NCBI RefSeq assembly: GCF_001434465.1
Contig: NZ_AZGE01000002.1
Location: forward strand, 124,001 to 188,000
Direction of reading: 5' to 3'
DNA: 64,000 bases
From: Limosilactobacillus oris DSM 4864
GTDB taxonomy: Bacteria; Bacillota; Bacilli; Lactobacillales; Lactobacillaceae
Shown here: positions 63,145 to 64,000 of the stretch, one piece after another
Layout of the letters: the number at the start of each line of letters is the position of its first letter
Position numbering within the stretch: position 1 is the first letter of the stretch
Position numbers and translations under genes: made by a program
The notes under the pieces: model-generated
Seen by the model: only the letters and a program-made list of their open reading frames with translations
Database searches by the model: none
Told to the model about the DNA's origin: nothing

Positions 63145-64000
63145 ATGAAACTTAAATATTTTGGTACAGATGGTGTTCGTGGGGTGGCAAATAAAGACTT
63201 GAGCCCCGAACTGGCCTTTCGGGTTGGCCGGGCGGGCGGTTACGTCTTGACCCGTCATTCAGACCGGAAGCAGCCCCAAGTCCTAGTGGCACGGGACACC
63301 CGGATTTCTGGTCAAATGCTGGAAAATGCCCTAGTCGCCGGCCTGCTATCCGTTGGGATTGAAGTCCTCCGGCTCGGTGTAGTCACGACTCCGGGAGTAG
63401 CATACCTGGTTCGGGCTCAAGATGCGGACGCGGGGGTCATGATCACCGCTAGCCACAACCCGATTAAGTACAACGGGATTAAGTATTTTGGTGGGGACGG
63501 CTTTAAGCTGTCTGATGAACTGGAATACGAGATCGAACAGCTGCTTGACGCCCCGGAAGACACCCTGCCACGGCCGTCTGATGAAGGCTTGGGAATGGTG
63601 GCCGACTACCATGAGGGGGCATTGAAGTACACTTCCTTCCTGGAACAGACTGTTTCGACCGATTTGAGCGGCCTCAAAGTGGTCGTGGACGCTGCTAACG
63701 GGGCCACGAGCGGGTTTGTGCCGAACCTCTTTGCGGACATGAACGTTGACTTCGTTCCCATCAATGCCCAGCCGGATGGCCTGAACACCAACCTGCACTG
63801 CGGGTCGACCCATCCTGAGGGCCTGCAAGAAGCTGTGGTGGAAAACCAGGCGGACCTCGGAATTGCCTTTGATGGTGATGGGGACCGTTGCATCGCCGTT
63901 GATGCTGATGGTAACATCGTTGATGGCGACAAAATTATGTACATCTGTGGGAAATACATGGATAGCAAGGGGCTGTTGAAGAAGGATACGGTCGTAACTA
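63145..64000 (+). CDS. glmM: Phosphoglucosamine mutase GlmM, N-terminal part
   Basis: Converts glucosamine 6-phosphate to glucosamine 1-phosphate for UDP-GlcNAc. The window holds 285 codons with no stop; the remainder lies beyond 64000. Visible are [10 protein letters not shown], the phospho-Ser loop [18 protein letters not shown] and the metal loop AFDGDGDRC. Two adjacent ATGs exist; 63145 is 7 bases after AAAGGAG. GlmM can bind and inhibit CdaA in other Firmicutes, tying wall synthesis to c-di-AMP. Confidence 0.95.
   Translation, partial: MKLKYFGTDGVRGVANKDLSPELAFRVGRAGGYVLTRHSDRKQPQVLVARDTRISGQMLENALVAGLLSVGIEVLRLGVVTTPGVAYLVRAQDADAGVMITASHNPIKYNGIKYFGGDGFKLSDELEYEIEQLLDAPEDTLPRPSDEGLGMVADYHEGALKYTSFLEQTVSTDLSGLKVVVDAANGATSGFVPNLFADMNVDFVPINAQPDGLNTNLHCGSTHPEGLQEAVVENQADLGIAFDGDGDRCIAVDADGNIVDGDKIMYICGKYMDSKGLLKKDTVVT

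Overview
The window is chromosomal housekeeping DNA from a Gram-positive, low-to-mid GC lactic acid bacterium of the Lactobacillaceae. Gene content, gene order (rex-groESL; comFA-comFC-hpf-secA-prfB; hprK-lgt-gpsA-galU-trxB; uvrBA-rapZ-yvcK-whiA-clpP; gap-pgk-tpi-eno; secG-est-rnr-smpB; cdaA-cdaR-glmM) and heavy CGG/CCG codon use point to a Limosilactobacillus-like species (inference; species not resolved). I see no rRNA, CRISPR array, insertion sequence, prophage or plasmid feature. There is one tRNA gene.

Layout. 1-6.6 kb: 3' end of tsaD, proC (reverse), a T-box-controlled methionine-salvage pair (mtnU-mtnE), an ABC-F protein (reverse) and the redox regulator rex. 6.7-14 kb: groESL with CIRCE and CtsR sites, a KimA-type potassium importer, a YigZ-family protein and the comF competence operon. 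14-26 kb: hpf, secA, prfB (programmed frameshift), PspC/YvlD envelope proteins, hprK, lgt, gpsA, galU, trxB, phosphoglucomutase. 26-37 kb: uvrBA with a LexA-like box, a PadR/DUF1700/DUF4097 operon, a DUF523 protein, rapZ-yvcK-whiA and reverse clpP. 37-39 kb: an intergenic stretch with two unannotated small ORFs (37 and 43 aa), a membrane protein and tRNA-Arg(CCG). 39-46 kb: glycolytic gap, pgk, tpiA, eno and a solitary ptsI. 46-53 kb: an APC permease, a ClC transporter and the secG-esterase-rnr-smpB cluster. 53-64 kb: a methyltransferase, a LURP-one-like protein, ung, pta, a TauE/SafE exporter, tsaE, a GNAT, a PAS protein with a DEDDh exonuclease, murB, a DUF1361 protein and the cdaA-cdaR-glmM operon (glmM runs off the end).

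How it fits together. Stress control recurs: HrcA and CtsR sites at groESL and clpP, a Rex site at rex, a LexA-like box at uvrB. Carbon control appears as hprK plus cre-like sites at gap and ptsI. Cyclic di-AMP (cdaA/cdaR), its likely potassium-transport target (KimA) and UDP-GlcNAc supply or sensing (glmM, yvcK, rapZ, murB) link envelope and ion homeostasis.

Most worth a second look: the 43-aa monocistronic gene; the 37-aa ORF whose promoter shares 17 of 19 bases with the clpP promoter; a six-copy dispersed repeat always abutting gene 3' ends; a terminator-like hairpin holding the RBS and start codon of the TauE exporter gene in its loop; and the Met-type T-box on mtnU-mtnE.
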